Both the position numbers and the translations under genes were made by a program. A DNA stretch of 58,772 bases from Bacillus sp. MRMR6 (GTDB lineage: Bacteria; Bacillota; Bacilli; Bacillales; Cytobacillaceae), in contig NZ_MSLS01000032.1 in the NCBI RefSeq assembly GCF_001940785.1, positions 1 through 58,772 on the forward strand. Direction: 5' to 3'. The notes under the pieces are model-generated. The model was not told the origin of the DNA. It searched no databases and saw only the letters and a list, made by a program, of their open reading frames with translations. Of the stretch, positions 45,639 through 55,084 are shown in pieces. Positions within the stretch are counted from its first letter, which is position 1; each line of letters starts with the position of its first letter.

Positions 45639-46850
45639 ATGATCGAAAACAAATTGTATTATCAAGACCCTTATCTTAAAGCGTTTAAAGCAAGTGTAAT
45701 AAAACAGGAAAGGGACCTGGGGAATAACTGGTATTTAGTATTGAGCGCTACAGCTTTTTACCCAACAGGCGGAGGACAACCCTGTGATTTAGGGACAATT
45801 GATGGACAGAAGGTAATAAACGTGGAAGAGGTTGACGGAGAAATCCGTCATTATCTGGTTCAGCCAATAACCGAATCCAAGAGTGAAGTTCATGGAGAAA
45901 TTGATTGGGAACTTAGATTTGACCATATGCAGCAGCATGCCGGACAGCATATCCTTTCTGCTGCATTTGATCACTTGTTTCAGTACAAGACCATAGGGTT
46001 TCATTTAGGAAAAGAAATTCTAACCATTGATTTAGACACAAATCACATCACGGAAGAGGACGCACAAAAAGCAGAGGCAGCTGCAAACGAAATAATAGTG
46101 GAGAATAGACCTATTCATGTTAAATGGGTAAGCGAAGATGAATTATCCACCTATTCCTTGCGAAAAGAAACAAAGGTAAAAGCTGATATTCGATTGGTCA
46201 TTATTCCAGATTTTGACTACAATGGTTGTGGTGGCACACATCCTAACTCAACAGGACAAGTGCAGTCTATAAAAATATTGGGTTGGGAAAAACAAAAAAA
46301 GAAAATCCGTTTACAGTTTGTTTGTGGAAATCGTGTTAGTAAACAGTTGGGTCAAAAACAGAAGGTTATGGTAGAACTTACGAAACTGCTTAATTCTCCG
46401 GAACCTGAAATGGAAACGGCTGTTGGACGGCTTCTCCAGCAAAGAAGGATACTCGAAAAAACACTCGAAGATGCTAAGGAAAGACTTCTTAAATATGAAG
46501 CTAGAGAATTGCTTGCAAATAAGAACGCAAACCAGGTGATTAGTGAATTATTTGAAAATCGCACTCTTCAGGAGTTGCAAAAGCTAGCAAGGGACATAAC
46601 AACTGTAAATCCTGATGTCATGACTCTGTTCGTTGCAGTCAATGAAGGTCAAATGCAGTTAGTTTGTGCAAGAGGTTCATCTCGGGATGAAGATATGAAA
46701 GCAGCCATTACAAGTGCCAACCAATTAATTGATGGAAAAGGCGGCGGGAGTGCCTCCTTTGCACAAGGTGGGGGCAAGGCAATCATCCCCGGTGAAGAAA
46801 TGCTGGCGTTTTTACTAAAAGAATCTGGGGCTTCTCATAGCGTTAAATAA
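45639..46850 (+). CDS. Alanyl-tRNA editing protein (AlaX-L type, with DHHA1 domain)
   Basis: The 403-residue protein removes wrongly attached amino acids (Ser or Gly) from tRNA-Ala in trans. The zinc-binding editing site is HMQQHAGQHILSAAF plus CGGTHPNSTG. A coiled region links to a C-terminal DHHA1-type domain (GGGSASFAQGGG). The aminoacylation core of AlaRS is absent. It is the first of three closely spaced genes with the PH-domain protein and yugE. Confidence 0.9.
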   Translation: MIENKLYYQDPYLKAFKASVIKQERDLGNNWYLVLSATAFYPTGGGQPCDLGTIDGQKVINVEEVDGEIRHYLVQPITESKSEVHGEIDWELRFDHMQQHAGQHILSAAFDHLFQYKTIGFHLGKEILTIDLDTNHITEEDAQKAEAAANEIIVENRPIHVKWVSEDELSTYSLRKETKVKADIRLVIIPDFDYNGCGGTHPNSTGQVQSIKILGWEKQKKKIRLQFVCGNRVSKQLGQKQKVMVELTKLLNSPEPEMETAVGRLLQQRRILEKTLEDAKERLLKYEARELLANKNANQVISELFENRTLQELQKLARDITTVNPDVMTLFVAVNEGQMQLVCARGSSRDEDMKAAITSANQLIDGKGGGSASFAQGGGKAIIPGEEMLAFLLKESGASHSVK

Positions 46851-46888
46851 AAGTATACTTAAAATAGAGATGAAAAGGTGTGAAGACA

Positions 46889-47266
46889 ATGGGTTTTTTT
46901 GATGGAATGATGGGAAATGCTTCTGAAGTAAGTCCAGCAGAGGCTGGGAGAGAATTTGCTAGAATCCTTTCAGCAAATGAGAGAATTGAAAAAGCGTATA
47001 AGCTAGTTAGAGACTTATTTATTTTTACAAATAAGCGGTTGATATTAGTTGATAAACAAGGTTTAACAGGAAAAAAGGTTGAATATCATTCAATTCCGTA
47101 TAAAAGTATTACACATTTCAGTATTGAAACAGCAGGGAGCTTTGACCTTGATGCAGAATTAAAAATCTGGATATCAGGCAATGCACTGCCTCTTCAAAAA
47201 CAATTCAATAAAAACCTAAACATCTATGAGCTTCAAACCGTTCTTGCAGAATATGTATTAAAATAG
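46889..47266 (+). CDS. Bacterial PH-domain protein
   Basis: This is a 125-residue protein with a single pleckstrin-homology-like fold: IEKAYKLVRDLFIFTNKRLI, then SIPYKSITHFSIETAGSFDLD. Such proteins are common in bacilli and uncharacterised. The ATG at 46889 follows AAAAGGTGTGA; GTG 46880 lies within that site. It sits between the AlaX-like gene and yugE. Confidence 0.78.
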   Translation: MGFFDGMMGNASEVSPAEAGREFARILSANERIEKAYKLVRDLFIFTNKRLILVDKQGLTGKKVEYHSIPYKSITHFSIETAGSFDLDAELKIWISGNALPLQKQFNKNLNIYELQTVLAEYVLK

Positions 47267-47282
47267 AAAGGAGTTAATCCGT

Positions 47283-47546
47283 ATGGAAAGTTTAATGAAG
47301 GCAAATCTGCAACTTGTCGACCTGCTCAATGAATGGGACCCATTTGAATTAAAGAATGGGGACTATGACACTGAAATTGCTGATACCATTCAAGCAGTCC
47401 ACGAGCTGGATAACCCTCAAGCACTAGCAGAAAGAATTCAAACCATCTATGAATTTTCATTCGAAAAAATCATCCCAATAGAACAATGCTTAAACGTCGC
47501 AAAGGAACTACTAATGATAAAAGAAAGTGAATCATGCTCCTTCTAA
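47283..47546 (+). CDS. yugE: DUF1871 protein YugE
   Basis: This is an 87-residue helical protein with the family core LLNEWDPFELKNGDYDTEIAD and IQTIYEFSFEKIIP. Function is unknown. AGAAAGGAG precedes the ATG. It lies downstream of kapD/kapB as in the B. subtilis yug region. Confidence 0.8.
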   Translation: MESLMKANLQLVDLLNEWDPFELKNGDYDTEIADTIQAVHELDNPQALAERIQTIYEFSFEKIIPIEQCLNVAKELLMIKESESCSF

Positions 47547-47548
47547 AA

Positions 47549-47573
47549 AACGGCCTTGCGGCCGTTTTTTTTT
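47549..47573 (+). terminator. Terminator of the AlaX-yugE operon
   Basis: AAACGGCC and GGCCGTTT form an 8-bp stem with loop TTGC, followed by a T run. Confidence 0.9.
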
Positions 47574-47586
47574 TACACAAAAAAAA

Positions 47587-47613
47587 GGACAACTTGATCA
47601 TGATCAGTTGTCC
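47587..47613. repeat. Long near-perfect palindrome between yugE and the XRE gene
   Basis: GGACAACT-tGATCATGATC-AGTTGTCC reads almost the same on both strands over 27 bases. On the minus strand it is followed by eight T, so it could be a second terminator for transcripts from the XRE side. As DNA it could equally be an operator. Confidence 0.55.
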
Positions 47614-47698
47614 ACTTCAAAAAGGGGGAATACTAGAAAGCTTATACATAAAGGATAGCCAATAATTTTGTTATCTATACTCCTATCACCAAATAAAA

Positions 47699-47731
47699 GA
47701 AAAAAACAAAAAGCGGTTGATTTAACCGCTT
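47699..47731 (-). terminator. Terminator of the XRE gene
   Basis: On the minus strand AAGCGGTT and AACCGCTT form an 8-bp stem with a 5-base loop, followed by TTTGTTTTTTTC. Confidence 0.8.
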
Positions 47732-47744
47732 CAAATGACTAATA

Positions 47745-47972
47745 CTATAAAGGGTGATTAATTGCCGAGTTTGGTTCGTGATCTAAAAGCTCAGATGCTG
47801 GAATATCTAGAACAGTTGATAATTTCAAGATTGTTTGATTGCTTGGAATTTGTTCACCATTTTCGTATTTTATAATGGTGTGTGTACCAATTCGTGCCCT
47901 TTGTGCTAATTCCTGCTGGGTCATATTAAGTAATTCGCGGTGAGTTTTAATCTTTTGCCCAATGGTATTCAA
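47745..47972 (-). CDS. XRE family helix-turn-helix regulator
   Basis: The 75-residue protein is almost only a Cro/C1-type HTH: MTQQELAQRARIGTHTIIKYENGEQIPSNQTI covers the recognition helix and its flank, spread over residues 17-50. A short tail follows. It has no ligand domain, so control must be by level or by partners. The start is TTG 47972 behind AAGGAGGTG; GTG 47981 is part of that site. Targets are unknown; its own divergent upstream region is one candidate. Confidence 0.85.
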   Translation of the reverse strand: MNTIGQKIKTHRELLNMTQQELAQRARIGTHTIIKYENGEQIPSNQTILKLSTVLDIPASELLDHEPNSAINHPL

Positions 47973-48056
47973 GCTGTTCACCTCCTTGGAACGAGATTAC
48001 CCCTCTATATCTTACCATATATTACTTACAGGGATTTGCTTCCAATTTCGACTATT

Positions 48057-48072
48057 ATGTTAACGTTCTCAA
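48057..48072 (+). promoter_or_regulatory. Candidate CcpA cre site upstream of yugI
   Basis: ATGTTAACGTTCTCAA matches WTGNNANCGNNNNCAW at all fixed positions. It lies between the divergent XRE and yugI genes, about 100 bases before the yugI start. Confidence 0.5.
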
Positions 48073-48173
48073 CCAGTTCGATTAAAAGCTTTTTTTGATT
48101 AAATTTCAAGATTGTGCTATAATTTTATATTGCATATAAAAGGGATAAATAATATATACTTAGGAGTGTTTTC

Positions 48174-48575
48174 ATGACAGAAAAAATTGCAACTGGAAGT
48201 GTTTTAGCAGGTAAAGTAACTGGGATTCAGCCTTATGGTGCGTTTATCGCATTAGACGAAAATACACAAGGACTTGTGCATATTTCAGAAATTACACACG
48301 GCTATGTAAAAGATATTAATGACCACCTTAAAGTTGGTGATGAAGTACAGGTTAAAGTCTTATCAATTGATGAAGGTGCTGGTAAGATTGGTTTATCTAT
48401 TCGTGCTACGGAAGAAGCACCTGTACAACAAGCTGCTAAACCAAAGAAACCGCGCAAACGTCAAGCTGCTGCAATCGTTCCTGAGGTGGAAGGACAACAA
48501 GGTTTCAACACATTAAAAGAAAAACTTCAAGAGTGGATTGACCAATCACAAAGCGAAGATTTAGTTAAGAAATAA
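48174..48575 (+). CDS. yugI: S1-domain RNA-binding protein (general stress protein 13)
   Basis: This is a 133-residue protein with one S1 domain: GSVLAGKVTGIQPYGAFIAL, then GLVHISEITHGY and KVLSIDEGAGKIGLSIR. A basic linker (KPKKPRKRQ) and an acidic tail follow. Such proteins bind RNA or ribosomes. AGGAGTG precedes the ATG. Confidence 0.9.
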   Translation: MTEKIATGSVLAGKVTGIQPYGAFIALDENTQGLVHISEITHGYVKDINDHLKVGDEVQVKVLSIDEGAGKIGLSIRATEEAPVQQAAKPKKPRKRQAAAIVPEVEGQQGFNTLKEKLQEWIDQSQSEDLVKK

Positions 48576-48579
48576 GATA

Positions 48580-48629
48580 AAAGACTTGGACTGCTGAAAA
48601 AATGTTTTCAGTGTGTCTAAGTCTTTTTT
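48580..48629 (+). terminator. Terminator of yugI
   Basis: AAGACTTGGAC..GCTGAAAA pairs with TTTTCAG..GTC..AAGTCTT to give a long interrupted stem, followed by six T. Confidence 0.85.
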
Positions 48630-48656
48630 ATTTTTTACAAATGTTTATTAGGATGG

Positions 48657-48685
48657 TTCATTCTTTTTGCTTGCTCGGCTACAAT
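48657..48685 (+). promoter_or_regulatory. Candidate promoter of the glutamate dehydrogenase gene
   Basis: TTCATT and TACAAT are separated by 17 bases. Confidence 0.45.
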
Positions 48686-48741
48686 AGAAATATAAAGTCA
48701 AGGATGTTAGGCAAGAGTAAGAGTTCTTAGGGGTGCCAAAT

Positions 48742-50025
48742 ATGGGGACTACTGATGTAACAAACGGTGTAGATGATAAAGGCAGAGAAATACGAAATCT
48801 GCTTGCATCCACACAGATCGTTATGAATGAAGCATTAAAGAAGCTAGGCTATAATCAAGGGTTTTATGAACTGTTAAAGGAGCCGCTAAGAACCCTCACA
48901 GTTCGGATTCCTGTTCGAATGGATGATGGTTCTACGAAGGTATTCAGTGGATTTAGGACTCAGCACAATGATGCAATCGGACCAACTATGGGGGGTGTCC
49001 GCTTTCATCCAAGGATTAGTGTAGAAGATGCACAAGCACTGGCTATTTGGATGAGTTTCAAATGTGGAATTGCAGATTTGCCGTTTGGCGGCGGAAAAGG
49101 AGGGATTATCTGTAATCCACGAAGCATGTCCATGGGAGAACTTGAAAGATTAAGCCGGGGGTATGTTCGTGCTATTAGCCAAATTGTTGGTCCAACAAAG
49201 GATATCCCTGCACCCGATATGTATACAAATTCACAAATCATGGGTTGGATGTTGGATGAGTACAGTCGTCTCCGCCAATTTGACTCCCCTAGTTTCATTA
49301 CTGGAAAACCCCTTGTGCTTGGTGGCTCAGAGGGCCGGGAAACAGCAGGGGCACACGGTGTTTTCTTCTGTATTGAGCAGGCAGCAAAAAAACGGGGAAT
49401 ATCTATCAAAGGTGCTCGAGTGATTATACAAGGATTCGGAAATGCAGGCAGTTACATTGCAAAGTTTATGCACGAAGCTGGGGCAAAGGTTATTGGGATT
49501 TCGGATGTTTATGGGGCACTCTACGATCCTGATGGATTAAATATAGCCTACCTGCTTGACCGGCGAGATAGCTTTGGAACCATTACAACATTGTTTGATG
49601 ATACCATTCCAAATGAGGAATTACTCGAACAGGAATGTGAAATTTTGATCCCTGCGGCCATCTCCACTCAAATTACTAGCGAAAATGCACATAACATAAA
49701 AGCAAAAATTGTTGTAGAGGCTGCAAATGGTCCCACAACTTTAGAAGCCACCAGGATATTATCAGAACGGGGGATAATGCTTGTTCCAGATGTTTTAGCT
49801 GGGGCAGGGGGAGTGACGGTTTCGTATTTTGAATGGGTGCAAAATAAGCAGGGGTATTACTGGAGCGAAGAGGAAGTAATAAGTAAATTACGCAAAAGGC
49901 TTAATCATTCGTTTAATCAAGTGTATGATCTCGCTCAAAACTATAAGGTCGATATGCGTCTAGCTTCCTATATGGTCGGCATTAAGAAAATTGCAGAAGC
50001 CTCGAACTTTAGAGGGTGGATATAA
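48742..50025 (+). CDS. Glutamate dehydrogenase (GudB/RocG type)
   Basis: This 427-residue enzyme interconverts glutamate and 2-oxoglutarate plus ammonia, usually NAD-linked and catabolic in bacilli. Substrate and catalytic residues are in PTMGGVRFHP, PFGGGKGGI and DIPAPDMYTN; the Rossmann motif is GFGNAGSYIAKF. It resembles both GudB and RocG, and I cannot tell which. The ATG at 48742 follows AGGGGTG. B. subtilis has no such gene at this place. Confidence 0.9.
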   Translation: MGTTDVTNGVDDKGREIRNLLASTQIVMNEALKKLGYNQGFYELLKEPLRTLTVRIPVRMDDGSTKVFSGFRTQHNDAIGPTMGGVRFHPRISVEDAQALAIWMSFKCGIADLPFGGGKGGIICNPRSMSMGELERLSRGYVRAISQIVGPTKDIPAPDMYTNSQIMGWMLDEYSRLRQFDSPSFITGKPLVLGGSEGRETAGAHGVFFCIEQAAKKRGISIKGARVIIQGFGNAGSYIAKFMHEAGAKVIGISDVYGALYDPDGLNIAYLLDRRDSFGTITTLFDDTIPNEELLEQECEILIPAAISTQITSENAHNIKAKIVVEAANGPTTLEATRILSERGIMLVPDVLAGAGGVTVSYFEWVQNKQGYYWSEEEVISKLRKRLNHSFNQVYDLAQNYKVDMRLASYMVGIKKIAEASNFRGWI

Positions 50026-50048
50026 CCTTAAACCTAAAAAAGTCACAC

Positions 50049-50085
50049 AAAAATGTCCTTGCATTGGTTGCAAGGACATTTTTGA
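50049..50085. terminator. Bidirectional terminator between gdh and yuzA
   Basis: AAAAATGTCCTTGCA and TGCAAGGACATTTTT form a 15-bp perfect stem with loop TTGGT. Confidence 0.92.
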
Positions 50086-50086
50086 A

Positions 50087-50314
50087 CTATCTTTGTGTTT
50101 CTGGTTCTTTTGCATAACCTTCACTTGTCTTAAAGAGAAGTCCTAAATTAATTAGACCTGCAATTCCAACTAGTCCATAGATTATTCGAGAAAGTGCTGA
50201 ATCTTGCCCTCCAAAAATAGATGCAACAAGATCAAATTGGAAAAATCCAATTAATCCCCAGTTAATAGCACCGATAATTGTAAGGATTAGGGCAATGCGT
50301 TGTATTGTACTCAA
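50087..50314 (-). CDS. yuzA: DUF378 membrane protein YuzA
   Basis: This 75-residue protein has two hydrophobic segments and the family words IGAINWGLIGFF and IIYGLVGIAGLINL. The DUF378 family is small, widespread and of unknown function. The start is TTG 50314 behind AGGAGGAAC. Confidence 0.85.
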   Translation of the reverse strand: MSTIQRIALILTIIGAINWGLIGFFQFDLVASIFGGQDSALSRIIYGLVGIAGLINLGLLFKTSEGYAKEPETQR

Positions 50315-50466
50315 TTTTAGTTCCTCCTAATAATATTTGGGAAAGCATTATTAGCTTGATATTTTTTCTTGAAATTATTCAATGTTATTACAAAAAAAGG
50401 AAGAACCATCTTTTTTGCAAAAAAAAATTTTTTAAATAATAATGGTTAGGAAAGGATGGTGCTAAG

Positions 50467-51630
50467 ATGAAAAATTTCACTTTTTATAACCCAACAAAAT
50501 TAATTTTTGGCAAAGACCAGCTAGAACAATTGAAAAAAGAAGTTCCCCGTTTCGGGAAAAAGGTATTACTAGTTTATGGCGGAGGAAGCATTAAACGAAG
50601 CGGTCTATATGACAAGGTCATTCAATATTTAAATGAAATTGATGTACAGGTGTTTGAACTCCCCGGAGTTGAACCAAACCCTAGAATTACGACAGCTCGT
50701 AAGGGTGTTGAGATTTGTAAGAGCGAAGGTATTGATTTTCTTTTAGCGGTTGGCGGAGGAAGTGTAATCGATTGCACAAAGCTAATTGCAGCCGGGGCGA
50801 AGTATGATGGTGACGCTTGGGATCTTGTAACAAGAAAAGCAGGTGTAAAAGCAGCCCTGCCGTTTGGAACAGTGTTAACTTTAGCAGCTACTGGTTCAGA
50901 AATGAACTCTGGTTCTGTTATTACTAAATGGGAAACGAACGAAAAGTATGGCTGGGGAAGTGCATTTACCTTCCCGCAATTTTCCATATTAGATCCGGTG
51001 AATACCTTTACGGTTCCAAGGGATCAAACCATTTATGGGATTGTTGATATGATGTCACATGTATTAGAGCACTATTTCCACTTAGAAGAAAATACCCAGT
51101 ATCAGGATCGAATGTGCGAATCGTTGCTCTTGACTGTCATGGAAGAAGGACCAAAATTACTCGCTGATCTGGAACATTATGAACATAGAGCCACCATCCT
51201 ATATTGTGGGACAATGGCTTTAAATGGCATCTTAAATATGGGATATCACGGTGATTGGGCGACCCATAATCTTGAACATGCGGTTTCAGCCGTTTATGAT
51301 ATCCCACACGGCGGAGGACTTGCGATTCTATTCCCGCACTGGATGAAGCATAATTTAGAGGTTAAACCTGAAAGATTCCAGCAGCTGGCGGTCCGAGTAT
51401 TTGGAGTAGACCCAGAGGGCAAGAGTGCTGAAGAAGCAGGTCTTGAAGGGATTCAGAAATTACGAGACTTTTGGAATAGGATCGGTGCACCTGCTCGATT
51501 AGCCGATTATGAGATTGATGATAGTAAACTTGAGCTGATGGTTGACAGAGCTATGGTCTATGGAGAATTTGGGAATTTTAAAAAGTTAAATCGTGAAGAT
51601 GTATTTGCAATTTATCGTGAATCCTTATAG
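50467..51630 (+). CDS. yugJ: Iron-containing alcohol dehydrogenase (butanol dehydrogenase type)
   Basis: This 387-residue group III dehydrogenase reduces aldehydes to alcohols with NAD(P)H. The dinucleotide region is [13 protein letters not shown], and metal ligands lie in [11 protein letters not shown] and [15 protein letters not shown]. It is close to clostridial BdhA/BdhB and B. subtilis YugJ/YugK; the natural substrate is unknown. GGAAAGGATGG precedes the ATG. It is followed by pgi, as in B. subtilis, where two copies (yugJ, yugK) stand; here there is one. Confidence 0.9.
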   Translation: MKNFTFYNPTKLIFGKDQLEQLKKEVPRFGKKVLLVYGGGSIKRSGLYDKVIQYLNEIDVQVFELPGVEPNPRITTARKGVEICKSEGIDFLLAVGGGSVIDCTKLIAAGAKYDGDAWDLVTRKAGVKAALPFGTVLTLAATGSEMNSGSVITKWETNEKYGWGSAFTFPQFSILDPVNTFTVPRDQTIYGIVDMMSHVLEHYFHLEENTQYQDRMCESLLLTVMEEGPKLLADLEHYEHRATILYCGTMALNGILNMGYHGDWATHNLEHAVSAVYDIPHGGGLAILFPHWMKHNLEVKPERFQQLAVRVFGVDPEGKSAEEAGLEGIQKLRDFWNRIGAPARLADYEIDDSKLELMVDRAMVYGEFGNFKKLNREDVFAIYRESL

Positions 51631-51636
51631 TTTTTC

Positions 51637-51668
51637 AAGGCTCGGACTTTTCAAGTTCGAGCCTTTTC
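51637..51668 (+). terminator. Terminator of yugJ
   Basis: AAGGCTCGGACTT and AAGTTCGAGCCTT form a 13-bp stem (one G-T) with a short loop, followed by TTTC. Confidence 0.85.
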
Positions 51669-51794
51669 GACATTATTTTCTGTTTTGTAAGAAAAATATC
51701 GAAATTGGGTACGCTTACAATGATAGACGTTCCTTGATAATCTTGTCAGCTTTAGTTAAAGTGTTAATGAAACTATAATACTGGAGGATCATAC

Positions 51795-53141
51795 ATGACT
51801 CATATTCGTTTTGATTACTCGAAAGCACTCACCTTTTTTGGAGAACATGAACTTACATATTTGCGTGATGCTGTTAAGGTAGCACACCATTCATTGCACG
51901 AAAAAACGGGTGCGGGCAATGACTTTTTAGGATGGATTGACCTTCCTGCCAATTATGATAAAGAAGAGTTTTCCCGCATTCAAAAAGCATCTGAAAAAAT
52001 TAAGCAGGATTCCGATGTGTTACTAGTCATTGGGATCGGGGGATCTTACTTAGGTGCAAGAGCAGCGATTGAAATGCTTCAGCATAGCTTCTACAATGCA
52101 CTGCCGAAGGAAAAGCGCAGTACCCCGCAGGTCATTTTTGTTGGAAATAATATAAGTTCTACTTATATGAGAGATGTTATGGATTTACTAGATGGCAAGG
52201 ACTTCTCAGTAAATGTAATTTCTAAATCTGGAACGACTACAGAACCTGCCATTGCTTTCCGTATTTTCCGTAAGCTTCTAGAAGAGAAGTATGGGGTGGA
52301 AGAAGCGCGTAAACGCATTTATGCTACCACAGACACAGCCAGAGGTGCTCTTAAGACTTTAGCTACAGAAGAAGGGTATGAATCCTTTGTCATTCCAGAC
52401 GATGTAGGAGGCCGTTACTCCGTTCTAACAGCAGTTGGTCTGCTTCCAATCGCAGTTAGCGGAGCTGACATAACAAAAATGATGGAGGGAGCTGCAGCAG
52501 CAGTAAATGACTTCGGCCATTCTGAGCTTGAAGAAAATGCAGCTTACCAATATGCAGCAGTAAGAAATGCTCTTTATAATAAAGGGAAAACGATTGAAAT
52601 GCTGATTAACTATGAACCAGGACTTCAATATTTTGCTGAGTGGTGGAAGCAGTTGTTTGGGGAAAGTGAAGGAAAAGACCAAAAGGGTATTTATCCATCT
52701 TCTGCAAATTTCTCAACTGACCTTCATTCTCTTGGACAGTACGTTCAAGAAGGTCGCAGAGACTTGTTTGAAACGGTAATCAAGGTCGAAAAACCTCGCC
52801 ATGAATTAACGATTGAAGAAGCTGATACAGACTTGGACGGATTGAATTATCTTGCCGGACAGACGGTTGACTTTGTTAATAATAAAGCATTCCAAGGGAC
52901 CATGCTTGCCCATACAGATGGTGGAGTTCCTAACTTAATTGTTTCCATTCCGGAACTTGACGAGTACACCTTCGGATACCTTGTCTATTTCTTTGAAAAA
53001 GCATGTGCGATGAGCGGATATCTCCTAGGTGTTAATCCATTTGACCAGCCAGGTGTAGAGGCTTACAAAGTAAACATGTTCGCACTACTAGGCAAACCAG
53101 GCTTCGAAGAGAAAAAAGCAGAACTAGAAAAACGTTTATAA
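51795..53141 (+). CDS. pgi: Glucose-6-phosphate isomerase
   Basis: Pgi interconverts glucose 6-phosphate and fructose 6-phosphate. The 448-residue enzyme has [15 protein letters not shown], the sugar-phosphate loop [11 protein letters not shown], and the family signature near [22 protein letters not shown] precedes the ATG. A TATAAT at 51774 could be its -10 (with TTTAGT 17 bases upstream), leaving only a very short leader. Confidence 0.96.
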   Translation: MTHIRFDYSKALTFFGEHELTYLRDAVKVAHHSLHEKTGAGNDFLGWIDLPANYDKEEFSRIQKASEKIKQDSDVLLVIGIGGSYLGARAAIEMLQHSFYNALPKEKRSTPQVIFVGNNISSTYMRDVMDLLDGKDFSVNVISKSGTTTEPAIAFRIFRKLLEEKYGVEEARKRIYATTDTARGALKTLATEEGYESFVIPDDVGGRYSVLTAVGLLPIAVSGADITKMMEGAAAAVNDFGHSELEENAAYQYAAVRNALYNKGKTIEMLINYEPGLQYFAEWWKQLFGESEGKDQKGIYPSSANFSTDLHSLGQYVQEGRRDLFETVIKVEKPRHELTIEEADTDLDGLNYLAGQTVDFVNNKAFQGTMLAHTDGGVPNLIVSIPELDEYTFGYLVYFFEKACAMSGYLLGVNPFDQPGVEAYKVNMFALLGKPGFEEKKAELEKRL

Positions 53142-53175
53142 TCGCAAGAATAACACGATGATCCAAAGTAAAGAC

Positions 53176-53211
53176 AAGAGTGCTGAATTTAATTTTCAGC
53201 ACTCTTTTTTT
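53176..53211 (+). terminator. Terminator of pgi
   Basis: AAGAGTGCTGAA and TTCAGCACTCTT form a 12-bp stem, followed by seven T. Confidence 0.92.
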
Positions 53212-53259
53212 ATAAATTGGGGATAACTAATAAATAAGGAATTAAAGGGGGTTATCAGA

Positions 53260-53664
53260 ATGATTGAAATACCGTCAAAAGTAGAAGGAAAACAATTTGA
53301 CCTGTATAAGCTTGAACAGACACTAAAGCCAGCGGGCTATTCCATCGGCGGAAACTGGGATTATGATCACGGAGCTTTCGACTATAAAATCGATGACGAA
53401 GTCGGCTATCAATTCTTAAGGCTGCCCTTTACATCTATTGATGGTCAATTGGATGCTAGGAATTGCACGGTCGAACTCGGCCGGCCATTCCTATTGTCCC
53501 ATAAATACCAAATTGGACTGGATGACCATGCAGACGTGGGCACTTTTTCAGGTACGGTAAACCAATTCCAAGAACCTGTGGATAAAGATGCAAGTTTTCC
53601 TGAAGAATACATCCATATTGGGAAAAGGCTTGTTGAAGAACTCGAAGCCGCCTTGAAACTTTAA
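53260..53664 (+). CDS. yugN: YugN family protein
   Basis: The 134-residue protein begins MIEIPSKVEGKQFDLYKLEQ and fits the YugN-like family, of unknown function. It is soluble and acidic. The words GGNWDYDHGAFDYKID and FLSPHKYQIGLDD-like segments are typical; here the latter reads LLSHKYQIGLDD. AAAGGGGGTT precedes the ATG. It is convergent to the channel gene with three bases between stop codons. Confidence 0.82.
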   Translation: MIEIPSKVEGKQFDLYKLEQTLKPAGYSIGGNWDYDHGAFDYKIDDEVGYQFLRLPFTSIDGQLDARNCTVELGRPFLLSHKYQIGLDDHADVGTFSGTVNQFQEPVDKDASFPEEYIHIGKRLVEELEAALKL

Positions 53665-53667
53665 GCA

Positions 53668-54654
53668 TTATTTAAAGATAAGCAGCTGGTCTTCCTTTTT
53701 TATTAAAAATGGGTGGGAGGGGTTCAAGATTGTTTCCTCCCCCCTTTTGACACCGATTAAGAATCGCTCTGTACTAAATAACTCTTGTCCTAACTCTAGA
53801 TAGCTTTTCCCTACTGAAGGATCATCAGCCATATAGGAAGATAACCTGCTTTCCTGTAATTGATGGACAAAATCTTGCAAGAGACCATCACCATTTGAGT
53901 GGAGACTGTTTATCATAAAGACGCTTGTTAACTTATTTGATTGTATGACCTCGTCTGCCCCTGCACGGACTGCATTCACCACCTGCTCAGCGGTTAAAAT
54001 TTCTACAATGCACTTTACCTCAGAACACAAGCCTTTTATCGTCAGGAGCGCCAAGATGCTGTTCATATCAGATTGAAGTTCATCATTTCCTCGATCAGCA
54101 GTAATTAATACTTTCTCCGCCATTTTAATATTACTTTTTATAATCGTGTCGTCTACATGACTTTTTCCTTGAATGAAGTGGACTAATCGTGAATGAACTG
54201 GATTGGACTCTAGGGTTTCGTCGACTAAGACAATCATTTGCGAGTGGTTGGGTTGCGTTAATTTGCTAATTAACTCTTTAGATCTTTCGTTCCAGCCAAT
54301 GATGATGATATGTCCTTCACCCTTAAAAGGGATTTTCCCTTCGGAGAATGCATCCTGCTTTGTAACCGCTGCTGCAGCTAATGTACCAAAGTAGGTAGAT
54401 ACAATTCCAGCCCCTAAGAAGATTAGCAAGACCGCTGTAAGCCTGCCCAATATGGAATGAGGGGCATAATCTCCATAACCGACAGTCGAAGTAGTAATGA
54501 TTGCCCACCAAATTCCATCTACAACGGTAGGGAAGGTTTCGGGTTCTAGTAAATGAATTAGTACACCAAAGAGCAGAAAGACAAACAAGGCAATTAACAA
54601 TACACGTAATAATAGAGGTAATCGTAAAAAGCTTAGAAAAATTCGGTTCGTCAT
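53668..54654 (-). CDS. yugO: YugO potassium channel with RCK domain
   Basis: The 328-residue protein has one strong N-terminal transmembrane helix, a pore helix with the K+ filter TVGYGD (residues 57-62) and a second helix. A cytosolic RCK/TrkA-N domain (HIIIIGWNERSKELI) and a TrkA-C-like tail follow. In B. subtilis YugO exports K+ in biofilm electrical signalling, cotranscribed with mstX. No mstX-like frame is seen upstream here. The ATG at 54654 follows GAGGTGA at normal spacing; GTG 54663 overlaps that site. Confidence 0.92.
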   Translation of the reverse strand: MTNRIFLSFLRLPLLLRVLLIALFVFLLFGVLIHLLEPETFPTVVDGIWWAIITTSTVGYGDYAPHSILGRLTAVLLIFLGAGIVSTYFGTLAAAAVTKQDAFSEGKIPFKGEGHIIIIGWNERSKELISKLTQPNHSQMIVLVDETLESNPVHSRLVHFIQGKSHVDDTIIKSNIKMAEKVLITADRGNDELQSDMNSILALLTIKGLCSEVKCIVEILTAEQVVNAVRAGADEVIQSNKLTSVFMINSLHSNGDGLLQDFVHQLQESRLSSYMADDPSVGKSYLELGQELFSTERFLIGVKRGEETILNPSHPFLIKKEDQLLIFK

Positions 54655-54875
54655 CAACGTCACCTCGGTTTATAGACTATAGATCCCTAGTATTAACGAA
54701 TAAGAACTTTCTAATAATAACCTACTTAAATTATTACACTAAATGCGAATATTTTATTATAAGGTTCACGAAAGATTCAAATATTTCTTATTTTAGTGCT
54801 TGTTTTCGTGTATAAAAGCCATTAAATTTAGGTTATTAATATAAATATGGTATTAACATGAAGGAGGTTGGGACA

Positions 54876-55040
54876 ATGGAGGCAAGCATGAACTTATTGT
54901 TATCTACAATTGAAAAAACGAGAATTGAAATGATTGATTTAGCAAAAACCTATGGATATTCAAATCCGGACGTTGTGCAATGCAGCCAAAAACTCGATCT
55001 TCTTCTAAATGATTATCGTAGTAAGACAAATAACTATTAG
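54876..55040 (+). CDS. Spo0E-like aspartyl-phosphate phosphatase
   Basis: The 54-residue protein is a helical hairpin of the Spo0E/YisI/YnzD family. The signature SQxLD is present as Ser37-Gln38-Lys39-Leu40-Asp41. Such proteins dephosphorylate Spo0A~P and delay sporulation. AAGGAGGTTGGG precedes ATG 54876; an in-frame ATG at 54858 lies ahead of the ribosome site. It is divergent from yugO. Confidence 0.85.
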   Translation: MEASMNLLLSTIEKTRIEMIDLAKTYGYSNPDVVQCSQKLDLLLNDYRSKTNNY

Positions 55041-55049
55041 TTTATATAG

Positions 55050-55084
55050 AATAACCTTCCGACTATTGGAGGGTTATTTTTTTT
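55050..55084 (+). terminator. Terminator of the Spo0E-like gene
   Basis: AATAACCTTCC and GGAGGGTTATT form an 11-bp stem (with G-T), followed by a T run. Confidence 0.85.
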
